NCBI GenBank assembly: GCA_030435675.1
Contig: CM059622.1
Coordinates: forward strand, 9,982,001-10,046,000
Direction of reading: 5' to 3'
Source of the DNA: Steinernema hermaphroditum
Taxonomy: Eukaryota > Nematoda > Chromadorea > Rhabditida > Steinernematidae
DNA: 64,000 bases
Part shown: positions 23,220 to 33,320 of the stretch, piece by piece
How positions within the stretch are numbered: the stretch's first letter is position 1
Layout of the letters: each line of letters starts with the position of its first letter
Made by a program: the position numbers and the translations under genes
Notes under the pieces: model-generated
What the model saw: only the letters and a program-made list of their open reading frames with translations
The model's database searches: none
Told to the model about the DNA's origin: nothing

Positions 23220-24360
23220 AGGCCTGTTTATACTCTGCGCGACTGCGCGACAGCAAAACGTGTCGCGCAGCGCCGCGACCGGCCGCACAGCTGCGCGACA
23301 CGCAAAGGGCGTTTATACTCTGCGCGACAGTCGCCTGGAGTATAAACGCCCCTTGCGTGTCGCGTAGCTGTGCGACCGGTCGTCGCGCTGCGCGACACGT
23401 TTTGCTGTGGGGCGTTTATACGCAAGGGGCGTTTATACTCCAGATCTTGTGGAACTATCACTGCAATCATGATTATTGGTGATATTCTCTGCAAGGCACT
23501 TCGCCTTAAAAAGTGTTTGGGTGTTCGTGGCGGGACCAAGGTGGATCAGATTAACCTAACCTCACCAAAAACCGGCAAAGTTGGCGTGAATCACCCTTCC
23601 ATGGTGATTTCCAGCTTAGCCGAACGTGCGAACTTTCCAAATTATAACCTGCTGTGAGCAGGTCGAACCTACGAAATTTACTACCAAAGTAGCAAAGGCT
23701 TAAAATCTTCCCAAAATCACGTTCCCGAAGTTTCCCAAATTGGTACGAACCTACGAAATTTACTACCAAAGTAGCAAAAGGCTTAAAATCTTCCCAAAAT
23801 CACGTTCCCGAAGTTTCCCAAATTGGTACGAACATGCGACATTTACCTAATTGTAGCCCGTTCCTAGCATCGGCTTACTGTAGGTCAGAGTGATTGTCGA
23901 AAACAAAAGTATGCCCGCCGCTCTGCGACAAGAAGAACATTTACTCCCAAAAACAGAGGGATTCGTAGTCAATGAACGGGGACGAATCTAGGAAAACCCA
24001 AGAAACCTACACGCAAGTCATCAACCTGCACAAAAAATACGTTGAAACAAAAAAATCCGATGAATTTTGCACAAAAAACTGATTATGCAGCTGCGCGACA
24101 CACACCCTGCAGCTCAGCGAGCTGAGCGGCAGCAAAATCGGTCGTCGCGCTACGCGACAGGTCGCACAGTCGCGCAGAGTATAAACGCACTCACTGTGTC
24201 GCGTAGCTGCGCGACTGTGCGACAGGCAACAATCGGTCGCCGCGCTGCGCGACACGTCGCGCAGAGTATAAACAGCTACGCGACTGCGCGACTGTCGCGC
24301 AACGCGGCGACCGATTTCACAATGCTGCGCGACACTGTCGCGCAGAGTATAAACAGGCCT
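23220..24360. mobile_element. Harbinger-like non-autonomous element with TTA target duplication
   Basis: The 1141-bp element has terminal inverted repeats AGGCCTGTTTATACTCTGCG and its complement. It is flanked by TTA on both sides (23217-23219, 24361-24363). The uninterrupted relative at 55540-55567 has a single TTA there, which proves an insertion. Three-base TTA/TAA duplications and AGGCCTGTTT-like termini fit PIF/Harbinger elements. Both arms carry several further copies of the GTTTATACTCTGCGCGAC motif. No transposase is encoded. Confidence 0.8.
23665..23830. repeat. 82-bp tandem duplication inside the Harbinger-like element
   Basis: Two nearly identical copies start GAACCTACGAAATTTACTAC at 23665 and 23747. 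They differ mainly by one extra A in the AGCAAAAGG run. No coding potential is seen. Confidence 0.85.
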
Positions 24361-24376
24361 TTATGCTGACACGCCG

Positions 24377-24682
24377 TGAAGAAGGTGTTCGGTTTGAACG
24401 TGTGACATTTATGGGCTCTCTTGCATAGATCTCAGTGAAAGATCTTGATGGTGTTAGTGGAGTGTTCTTGGGTTGTGGTTGGGGTTTATGTGTTATTTTT
24501 GTGCAAGTTTTATATGAATAAGTTTTCTATCAAGTTGTTGGTAAAGTCAACTGGCTTAACTTTTTATGTACTTGTTGCTTTTTTCGCGAGTTTGCTTACC
24601 GTTAGTGACCTTTATTTTTCTGTTCATTGTTTGTAGATTGTCCTCCCTTTTATTTGTCACGATCGTTGTATTTCAGGTCCAA
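24377..24682. other. Spacer between the repeat region and MRPL38
   Basis: AT-rich, thymine-biased sequence with no supported gene. It ends in the acceptor-like TTGTATTTCAG 6 nt before the MRPL38 start codon. Confidence 0.5.
24666..24676 (+). promoter_or_regulatory. Probable trans-splice acceptor of MRPL38
   Basis: TTGTATTTCAG is followed by a 6-nt leader and the ATG at 24683. No upstream exon is evident, so a spliced leader is the simplest explanation. Confidence 0.55.
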
Positions 24683-26229
24683 ATGAATAAGCAGTTGGGT
24701 TCCATCTATGCGAACCTCTACGTCAAGGGGAGCCATAGGGCTAAAAGGCTTCCGAAAGTTGCTCGGCCTATGCGGCCGCGAGTGATCGCATGGGCTGGAC
24801 CGACAGCTTTCATGCGCAATAGGTAACTATGGTCGTCTTCTAGTTAATTTTGACCTATTTACCTGTGTGTAGGTTCTACAAAATGGACAAATGGTACAAG
24901 GCCCGGATCGCTAAACCAGAATTGGTTCCCGAGTTGCACGTGATCCAGCCTGAGAAGTATTCTCGCTCATTTGAAGAAAGGGTGCACGGTATGTCATGCC
25001 TTGAGATTGCTTTCATTACGAAGTTCCCATGCAGTGCTGTCCCCGAAAGTAGAGAAGATAGATATCGGCTTCAAGAGTCGTCAGGCAGCTAACCTACAGT
25101 TTGAAAGAAACGAAGCGGAACTTGAGAGGATGTCCCGGAAAAATCAATGTGAGTGGTTGGATCAGAGCGTTGGATATTGATGAACTGTTCAGTGTTGATT
25201 AACTTGAAGTCACTGGATTTGACCGATCGTGCCATATTTGACCATTACAACATCATGGCTGATCTCTTTCGACCTGGCGTCACTTTCAACATAACGCAGA
25301 ATTTGGATGTCCAGTTTGGAGATGCGTCGTCGGTGTTTTACGGGAACTGTTTGGCTCCTAGCAGCGTTGTTAATGCTCCCGATGTGAAAATAGAGTCTTT
25401 TGGATCGGACGCTTTCAACACGCTCGTTATGCTGAACCTTGACGGAAACGCTTTCTCTGAAGAAGCAGGAAAACAGCTTGTTCATTGGGTGGTTGCCAAC
25501 ATTCCCGATTCCGGCGAAGTGAATCTGGGCGACGTTGTGGTGCCATACCTTCAGCCGCTCCCTTACAAAGGCACAGGTTTTCATCGTGTTGCCTTCGTGA
25601 ATTTCCGCCACAGGGAAAAGATTGATTTGACCAGTATCGCGTTGAAAGGGTAGGAGTCCTACTCAGCGACGTTGTTCAATTATATCCTTTCAGATCGGGC
25701 CTGGATGACCGCGTTTTTGATATGAATAAGTTCTTCAAAACGAATGAGGAGAAGTTGACTCCTTCGGCACTGAAATTTTTCCAAACGCAGTGGGACGAAA
25801 GCTGCCGGAAGACAGCCGCAGACAAAGGTTTGATGACCAGTGAATTTCATGTTCCACTGGGTTTCTTCAGCTCTTACTCTGCCGTCGTACCATTACGAAT
25901 TCAATGAGCCTTGGAAGCCAGAGCAGCGCGAATTCCCACTTAAACCCCAGCCTTTCAATCTGTGGGTTCATAAAGCTCTTTGCCTTTTACTTTTCGGAGG
26001 TTTCAGCTATTTGGACATGTACCGAAAGCCTGAGAGCATCCGCGCTGAAATGGCCAAACGTCGATTAACAATGCAGTTGAATAACATTTCCGTTGAGAAG
26101 CCTAAGTACCCTGACATCAACTACGTAGAGAACAAGAAGAAGCTTCCCCACTGGCAGCATGAAAAGTTAATAAGAGAGAATTCCGGAATCGGACCGGGCG
26201 CCGCGTTGTGGAGGGAATCATCCCAATAG
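24683..26229 (+). CDS. Mitochondrial large ribosomal subunit protein mL38 (MRPL38)
   Basis: Six exons: 24683-24822, 24873-24988, 25035-25148, 25193-25649, 25694-25827 and 25871-26229, giving 439 residues. Introns are 43-50 nt. The N-terminus is basic, fitting a mitochondrial presequence. A KIDIGF segment then a charged helix precede a PEBP fold (about residues 125-275) with VMLNLDG, HWVVANIP and GTGFHRVAF segments. The C-terminal part has FFKTNEEKLTPSALKFFQTQWD, shared with animal MRPL38 after its PEBP domain, and a YHYEFNEPWKP segment. The protein belongs to the mitochondrial 54S/39S subunit at the central protuberance. Length is slightly above the human 380. A same-strand gene follows 391 nt downstream. 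Confidence 0.93.
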
Positions 26230-26620
26230 GACTCGTTATTGAATGATCTTGTTAATTTTTATTGTGGTTTTGTGTCTTAGGAGTACGGTATTAGACTTCG
26301 TGACTTGTGTGCCGCGTTAGTTCGGGTGTGGCAAGTGGGCACAGACAGTACGGAGAGTATCTGGGATGGGAGCTCCTCCCACCCTCGTTCTCGCTATTGC
26401 GTAGTTTGCATTTGGTCGCGATCGGTACGGCGGGTCGCCGGAGGCCGCAGAACTAGCCCGGCAACCCCAGAGCGCCTTGGCGCCGTTCTTCGCGATAGCG
26501 TGCATTTCTTCGCGCTTCGCGCTTCGGCCGAAACCAAAATCTGCGGCCCATTGAATCGATATTCGTAGTGCGCATTTTCGGACCGCGAGGAATTCGCCAC
26601 TTCCAGGCTAATCCGTCCGA
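26230..26620. other. Spacer between MRPL38 and the SH3BGR-like gene
   Basis: No coding region is supported. No AATAAA signal is obvious after the MRPL38 stop. TTCCAG at 26601-26606, 14 nt before the next ATG, could be a trans-splice acceptor. Confidence 0.4.
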
Positions 26621-27663
26621 ATGGCGTCGTCTTCGCTCAATCCCCCGCACCCGCTCAAGGTCTACATCGCCTCGATCGTCGGCAACACCGAAGTGAGTCG
26701 GCCTACCCTCTTTCTGGTGCCCTTCGGCCACTAATCCTCCGAGTGACCGCTCCTCCGCAACAGCTCCGAAGGCCGCCGGTAAAGGGAGTGTAACCCGCAG
26801 GCCGGCCGAGCAGCTGCAAGGTTTTTATTTATTTTTCGACGACCGCCGTAGATTTCTCAGAGCCCCACTGCGCCGATCCGATCGATTCGACCGCAAATCG
26901 GAAGAGCGATAAGAGACAGAGGAATGGTCGGCACGAACAGTCCTATATAGGCACCACAAAAAATGCAGTAAACAAGGAGGCACATGACCGTCTGTTGACT
27001 CTTACAGATCAGAAAACAAGTGCAGCGAACTCTGTTCATCCTCCAGAGTCTCAATGTCCCCTTCGAGCAAATCGACATTGCACGGAATCAGGAAGAACGT
27101 GCTTTCATGCAGGAGCACGCGATCAACAAACGCCACAAGGGGGTTCCTCTCCCTCCGCAGTTCTTCCACAACGACAATTACATCGGAGTACGCGATCGCG
27201 GCTAATCTTTTGGCAATGGCGCCTTTTTGCAGAACTTCGATGACTTCGAAGAGGCGGTCGAAGACAACGTTCTTCCCGAGTTCCTGAGGCTGATTTCTAG
27301 CACCGTTAGCAGAAAAGAAACTTCGGAGGAGCCCGAGGACGAAGAAGAGGACGAGGAAGAAGCCGAGGAGGAGGGAGAGGTGAGTCCGTCGAGGAGATCT
27401 GTAGAGCTACTGGGTTCTAGGAATTGGACGAAGCCGAAGAGGTCGAGGAAGGAGAAGAGGAAGACGAAGAAGAGGAAGGCGAGGACAAGGAGGATACGGT
27501 GTCAGCGCCTCTCACTAGGCCCGTGACCGCCACGATCGAGGAGAGGAAGGCCGAGGACGAGGAGAAGGTCGAAGACGAAGAGGAGTACGAAGGCGAAGGC
27601 GAAGGCGAAGAAGATGAGGACGAGGAAGGCGAGGATGAGGAGGAAGAGGAAGAAGAGACGTAG
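26621..27663 (+). CDS. SH3 domain-binding glutamic acid-rich protein (SH3BGR family)
   Basis: Four exons: 26621-26692, 27008-27187, 27233-27379 and 27421-27663, 213 residues. The first intron is long for this window (315 nt); the others are 45 and 41 nt. Residues 13-100 form the thioredoxin-like SH3BGR domain: KVYIASIVGN strand, KQVQRTLFILQSLNVPFEQIDI, a PPQFF cis-proline loop and a final FDDFEEAVE helix. The remaining half is almost entirely Glu and Asp, as in vertebrate SH3BGR rather than the short SH3BGRL forms. The family is small, cytosolic and lacks the redox CxxC. An AATAAA signal lies at 27774-27779. Function beyond adaptor-like binding is not known from the sequence. Confidence 0.92.
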
Positions 27664-27773
27664 GTTGTTGGAAGAGCCTTCTGCACCGAATGAGTTGTGC
27701 ATTTCACACGTTTTCAGCCTTTCATGCGTTTGATCCCAGATGAAACCCCTTTTCCAAAGGGGACGATTTTGTA

Positions 27774-27779
27774 AATAAA
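27774..27779 (+). terminator. Polyadenylation signal of the SH3BGR-like gene
   Basis: AATAAA lies 111 nt after the stop codon, in GTAAATAAATG. The convergent UPRT-like gene ends 212 nt further on. Confidence 0.7.
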
Positions 27780-27990
27780 TGTTTCGAGTTTTCAAAGATT
27801 GTATAACCTGTACAGCCCGACGCTGCCAGCGCCTCCAGTGGAGATATTTGCGCGAAACCGAAGGAAACCCGCAAATGGGCGATAAAAATTTACGCACTGT
27901 GAAAGTGAGTCACAAAGGGAACACGGGCTGGTCCAACCCGCCATCAAACTGATCGCTTCTAGGGCACACAAGGAGGGGAAGGAACTCTGC

Positions 27991-28756
27991 TCAGTCGGTG
28001 CCGAAGTACCTCGTGGTGAACGAATGGGGGACGTTGGCATTCATCTCGCTCGTAATGACCGTCATGTTGGCGTAATTCTTGCGGATGTACTTGATGCTGG
28101 AAAGGAACAAGTGGATACTGTAGCGAAGAGAACGAACGGACCTATTGGGGGTGCTGAAGACGCTGAGAAGGATGATGTTTTCCTCGGCGACGCCGTTCTG
28201 GATGAGCACGTTGGCGGCCTTGCAGACGGTCAGGCCAGTGCTGAGGATGGGGTAGAGAAGGAGGACCCGCCGACGAGCGATGTCGGTCATGAACTTCGAG
28301 TAGAGCACCTGGTTCTCCTCGCCCAGAAGAATCTTCCCGATCCGATAAAAGAAATGAACCGTTGTTACAACGAAAAAGGGCGACAGAAATACCGAATTGA
28401 ACGGCAGCACATACGTAGTGCATGCTCCATGACCTCCCCGCTGCGGCAGATAGAGACTCCACAGTTGCCATGCGTGAAAGCAATTCCATCGTACTCGCAT
28501 CCCGTCGGCGTGGTGATCTGCACAGCGCTGAAGGGGAGCTGATTGAGGCCCTCCTCGATGACGAGACGCATCAGGCGATCCGCACAGAAGACGAACTCTG
28601 ACCGATCCGTGTTCCTGCAACAAAGGATAAGCCGAAGTCATTGGAGGGGCGCTACTTGTCTCTGAGCACGGTGTGAAGCTCCTTTATGTGGTCCGACGAC
28701 GGCAATACGATGACCTTCTCGTACGAGGCGACGACGTTTCCTGGCAACACTGTCAT
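27991..28756 (-). CDS. Uracil phosphoribosyltransferase homolog (UPRT)
   Basis: Four exons on the minus strand: 28756-28656, 28614-28393, 28342-28142 and 28096-27991, 209 residues. The protein matches animal UPRT throughout: FCADRLMRLVIEEGLNQLPF, TTPTG, GNCGVSICRSGE, a PRPP-loop region YPILSTGLTV and the C-terminal YFGTD. Family members resemble enzymes that make UMP from uracil and PRPP; animal proteins are often thought inactive, and I cannot settle activity here. The intron 28392-28343 starts GTATTT, but to keep the conserved CRSIRIGKIL junction it must end in ATCG instead of AG. The start ATG is preceded by CATATCAG 5 nt upstream, suggesting trans-splicing. The gene converges on the SH3BGR-like gene. 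Confidence 0.9.
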
Positions 28757-31017
28757 CGTCACTGATATGCTCGGTTTCACCCTGGAATGCTCTACTCAAC
28801 GAGGCTCTACTAGCAAAATCCACGCGAATTCCCGCTGGCGAATGCCACTGAACGTTCCTTCAGATCCCAATAAACGGCCAGGTCTTTTCGGATGTACATC
28901 GGCGAATCGCTTTTGATGTCCGATCTCGAGGTTTAGCGAAAGATTGTTTTCAAAATAGCGATGCGCCGGAGATAAAATAGCACACATTCTGAACATGGTT
29001 CAAAGCAGAAATAAAACCAGAAGACGACAGCTCTGAGAATACACAAGACAACGGGCCATCTCAGGCCGCTTATCGCTTCCGTTTCTGTTTCGGAATCTAG
29101 AGATATCGTCTCCAGTGGTGGATAGTCACTCCGTATCATCGATAAAGCCCGAACTGTCCGTGGTTCGTCCCCTCCTCTCGCCGTCCATAGCACAGCGCAC
29201 GGAGAGTTTGTGGCGTCGCTGCTCTACGAGACAAAGACACCCTTCTCACTCTAATAGACACCTAAAACAGAGCGAGTCACTAACGAGTTGGGGGTCTCCG
29301 AAAGGTTTGTGGCTACGAAGTGTGATCCTCAGAGGACAGATGCCCCAGTAATTGGTCCCATTAAGTCGAAAGGACGCGTTGGATACTCGGAAGCTAGTTC
29401 ATTCAGCAGAGAACGCCGTTGTAGAGCTTCGGCCGTCACCGTGCCCCGTAACGCTCGTGAGTGCCGGCGTCACAGTTGCGAATTAGCGCTCTTTGGGATA
29501 TAGCCCCCTCGGGGCCGAGGTGACGGCCCTTCGCCCTCGCACGATTAAGCCCCAAAACAACGAAGCGCCTGGCCCGAGTCATTACCACCCTAATGGCCCC
29601 AAATGGAAATGGAGCAGTCAGCCGACGATATTAATCTCATCGGAGGATCTACGCTTAGATTTCGGCTGCCGAATGCCGCGGCGCCGAAGGACCGTCTGGC
29701 GCCTCTCCTCAGACGGACGTCTTCTTTTTGTGTCGTCTACGCGGCGACGCCCCTCGGCCCTGATTATATTCCTTACGGTACTCGGTGAAAGGGCATTTTC
29801 GCCGGCGTTACAACCAACCCTTCAGAAACACTCATTTGAGAGCGCCGCTTCCCTTTGACTCGTCCGGATTGCAACCTGGATTCGCGGTTCCTTGTTTTGG
29901 AAAGGGTGCACGTGTGAAGGGTATAAGAAGCCCAAACACGGGATTTCTTATTCACTGCCGAACTCCGCGCGTTCCACGGGGCTATGCACTTAGCGTGGGA
30001 ACGAACTCTCCGATTTGCATATTACTATCGGCCGATTCTTCGGGCCAAGGGGAGTGTCCGACACTCCTGTTTCCCAACTTTGTTTGTTCTCAGCAGCGTG
30101 GGCCAAAAAGACGTCGACGCCACTTCGGTACTCGGGGGTAGACGTCCTCCAATTGGCTTCTGTCGCCTCCGTCTGGCCTATTTCCGCGTCGATCGTAAAA
30201 TTGCACCCGGCGACCCTCTCTCTTAATCGAATTCGTCCATTGTTTTGTCTTAATCGAATCTCGCCACTTCGTCCCTTCGAAGAGGAACTTCTGAGAGGGG
30301 CGGGGCCACCTGCTGACCAGATTCTCACAGAAGCGGCCGCTCTCCGAACCCTCCTTGGCTGTCGACCACAAGTACGCACTTCTGTGCCCGTGCACTCTGC
30401 TTGACATCGTCTTCTGCTTAGACGGCTACATTGTAAACATCGCTTCGGCGCTAATTACCGCCCGAAATGCGAGAACTTGGAGATTTGATGCCGTCGCGTG
30501 CACGCCGAAAGGCGAGTACCGTATCGCGCGCCCGAAGGGCGTCGAGTGGCCAGCCGACTCCGACGGGCACGTGGAGGACCGTGACCGTGCCGACGCTTCC
30601 GGTAAAAACAAACAATACATTGAAAACGTGACTAATTTGGCCTTTGTTTTCGTGGCGCCCCTCCCGACTCTCCTCGAAGTTTGAGTCCACCCGCGGAGTC
30701 CGGATGTATCCTTGTTTATCCCTCTCCTCCTGATGTGTCCTTTCTATGCCTTCGTGTCTTATTTGCCGTGTGGCTCTGTGGCGCGGACGTGCGGGGTCGG
30801 CTTCTGCAACGATGGTTTCCCTCCCCAGATTGGCTTCGTCCTCAACCTTCTCCTCCGTCCGCGCCTCATTTGCCTGTCGCGCACCAATTGTCCTTCCCAT
30901 ATTATCTGCGCCCATAGATCTCCCCACCTTCTCGACGCGAAGATTACCACTCTGATGTCACCGCCCCGAGGCTCCGAAACGCCAAAGGCAGCTTCTGTCG
31001 TTTTCAGGGGCCCCGAG
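28757..31017. other. Long intergenic region upstream of the GPCR gene
   Basis: About 2.26 kb with only frames that look like chance. A small perfect inverted repeat GGAGTGTCCGACACTCC is at 30051-30067. It probably holds promoters for the divergent UPRT-like and GPCR genes. No gene, tRNA or transposon end was recognised. Confidence 0.4.
31000..31007 (+). promoter_or_regulatory. Probable trans-splice acceptor of the GPCR gene
   Basis: GTTTTCAG is followed by a 10-nt GC-rich leader and ATG at 31018. A conventional 5' exon cannot be excluded. Confidence 0.5.
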
Positions 31018-33287
31018 ATGGCGACGAGCGCTGCCGCCGACTACGACCCCTGGGCGAACCTCACCGACGACGAGTACACCGACTTAATCGTCGACTATCT
31101 GAGGCCCTCCATCATCGAGTGGCTCTTTGTGTTCATCTTCCTCCTTGTCATGGTCGTCGGCGTCGTCGGGAACGTCCTCGTCGTCTACGTCGTCATCCGC
31201 AACAAGTGTATGGTAGGTGCCGTGTTTGTCTGGTCAAAGGACTGTTTTTGAAGCTGCCCTAGAGGGAAATGCTTCTTTTAGGGATTTTTCGGTCCCACAG
31301 TGGCCTTACACTTCCACCTTAACTTCGACCTCTGCCGTCAGAAGTCATCTTAATCGAATGCCACTTTAGAACAATGACACTCGGTGATCTTCGATGGATG
31401 CTAATGCTGACTGATTATAAATTAAGCGTAAAATCTATTCACTTCGCGCCCACTTTTTGGAATTTTCGACTTTTGAATGAATTTCCTTTGACGTTTATGC
31501 AAAGCTTCCGAGCTTGCACTTCTCGAGGGGTCCTGCTGGGTGTCAGAAGAAAATACACAGATGTCCTCTTCCTGGTCTTCTTAGACGAGTCGGCCAACCT
31601 GTCGGATAACGCTTTTTCGATAAATTTCGCATTTGCATTACAGAAGGCTTCCCTAATTTTGGAGAGGCCTTCATCGTCCATCAAATCCGTCTCCATTTCG
31701 ACTCTTTTCATTAGACTCGGCCCTTTCATCGTGCGTTTTTTGACGGTTAATCGATGCTGAGTGCACCCCTGGCCCATTTCCAAAATGCGCCTTTCGCGCC
31801 TAATTATTACCTTCGCTTCCAGTGGAGCTCTATGAATCTCTTCCTCACCAATCTCGCCTTCTCCGACCTTCTCGTGTTAATTTTCTGCCTGCCGCCTACC
31901 GTAATCAACGACATCACGAAGACCTTCTGGGGCGACGCGCTGCTCTGCAAACTCATCCTCTTCTTCCAGGTAGTTCTTCACCCCGCGCCCCTCTAACGCC
32001 TTCCACAGAACACATCCGTCTACGTAAGCGTGCTCACCCTCGTGTGTATCTCCATCGAACGCTGGAAGGCCGTCTCGACGCCCTTGGCGATGCCCCTCTG
32101 GCACACCCCGCGCGTCATCTTCATCATATGGATCGCCTCCATGGGTCTCAGCATCCCTGAGCCCATAACACTCACCACTTTCCCGCCCGAGTACACGCGA
32201 CAAAACCTGAATATCCGGGTAGGTAGCTTTCCGGGACTGCGGAGGGCAACGCAAGGTTTCAGTGGGGCACACGCTGCAAAGAGAGTTGGAGCGAGTCGTT
32301 CCAGCAGAAGTACCAACTGACGCAGACGATCTTCCTCTTCCTGCTGCCCCTGGGGGTCATCACCGCTCTCTGCATCCACATGCTCTTCATTCTGAACTCC
32401 CGCGCGCTGCACGTGAGTCCGCATCCCCTCCGCCTCCACCCCCCTTCAGATCAGCGACCGCCACCTGAGGAACCGCAAAAGGGCCGCCAAGATGCTCATC
32501 ATGGTCGTCCTGATCTTTGCCATCAGCTACTTGCCCGTTCATCTACATAATCTCATGACGTGCGTCTCGTAATCCGATCGGTCCCTACATCCGTTCCGTT
32601 TCAGTGCCTTCCAAATTAATCCCCAAGGCGATACCGACCTCAACATGATAGCGCTCAGGAAGTTCATTCCGCGTTTCCTCAGCTACTCCTCGGTGAGGCA
32701 CTTTCAATGGTGGTCGGCTTCCAAGAGGAGTACAAAAGAAGACGAAATATTTTTCCATAACCACCGCCGGTGTCGGTTTTAGAGACCTAAGGAAGTGCTA
32801 AGCGTTGCTTTCTACTAAGCGGAAACCTTATAAATGCCGAACAAAAGGTGGAGTTTGCCCAAACGAGCGTTTTTCGTCGCGTGTTTGTGTAAAAAAGTGG
32901 AGGGTACGGAGTTCTTTTGAACACATGGGGCCGACCGCCACTGGTATACCCGTCCCTAACTGCTTTCTTTTAGTCAAGCCTGAACCCCATCCTCTACAAC
33001 TTCATGTCAGGTGTGTGCTTTACTCGTTTTCAACAACAGGGTGAGAACAACGGCTGGGGAATCTAAGGCAAGGGAACTAAGGCCACGCGGGATCAGAGGG
33101 GAGGAGTATGTACAGGGGTGCTCATAAAGCTACAGGATGACATAAGCGGTGAGGGAGTCGGAATCGATTCAAGTGTACAAGGTATGTTACAGTAGTCTGC
33201 GTTTCAGAGAAGTTCCGCAAGGAGTTCGGCCGCGTGTGCTGCCTGCGTGACGAGGCGACGAAGCAGCGGCCGCGATCGCTACGGTAG
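31018..33287 (+). CDS. Class A neuropeptide GPCR, orexin/allatotropin-receptor-like
   Basis: Eight exons: 31018-31212, 31823-31969, 32009-32218, 32263-32412, 32450-32559, 32605-32692, 32974-33010 and 33208-33287; 338 residues. The N-terminus has one NLT glycosylation site. TM1 carries GNVLVVYVV, TM2 NLAFSDLLV and the first extracellular loop ends DITKTFW with a Trp. TM3 ends in ERWKAV in place of DRY, TM6 has FAISYLPVH and TM7 has SSLNPILYNFMS. The C-tail EKFRKEF and CC pair fit a palmitoylated helix 8. The DITKTFW loop and KRAAKM before TM6 resemble orexin and allatotropin receptors, but subfamily is uncertain. Intron 32413-32449 is only 37 nt. The extracellular loop after TM6 is short. The stop lies 33 nt from the convergent nuclear-receptor stop. 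Confidence 0.87.
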
Positions 33288-33320
33288 GCCCCTTCTCTGG
33301 TCCTGACTGACAGCTCGGCT

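Larger units (their letters stand above)
22642..24376. mobile_element. Fold-back element copy 1, split by a nested element
   Basis: The outer ends are CGGCGTGTCAG (22642) and CTGACACGCCG (24376). The parts 22658-22760 and 23040-23219 match the element at 54480-55567, including GATTGAACGAAAACTACGC and the GAAGCGGCGGACGCTTTCGTGAA region. The left arm has lost about 230 bp of the outer repeat compared with the other copy. The right arm is interrupted at a TTA by the element at 23220-24360. No protein gene is visible. Confidence 0.75.

Noticed and set aside
27424..27897. Ser/Pro-rich frames on the minus strand opposite the SH3BGR-like gene
   Set aside because: They are the complement of the Glu-rich GAGGAG coding stretch.
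29290..29860. Possible rRNA or tRNA fragment in GC-rich spacer
   Set aside because: No cloverleaf or conserved rRNA segment could be made out.
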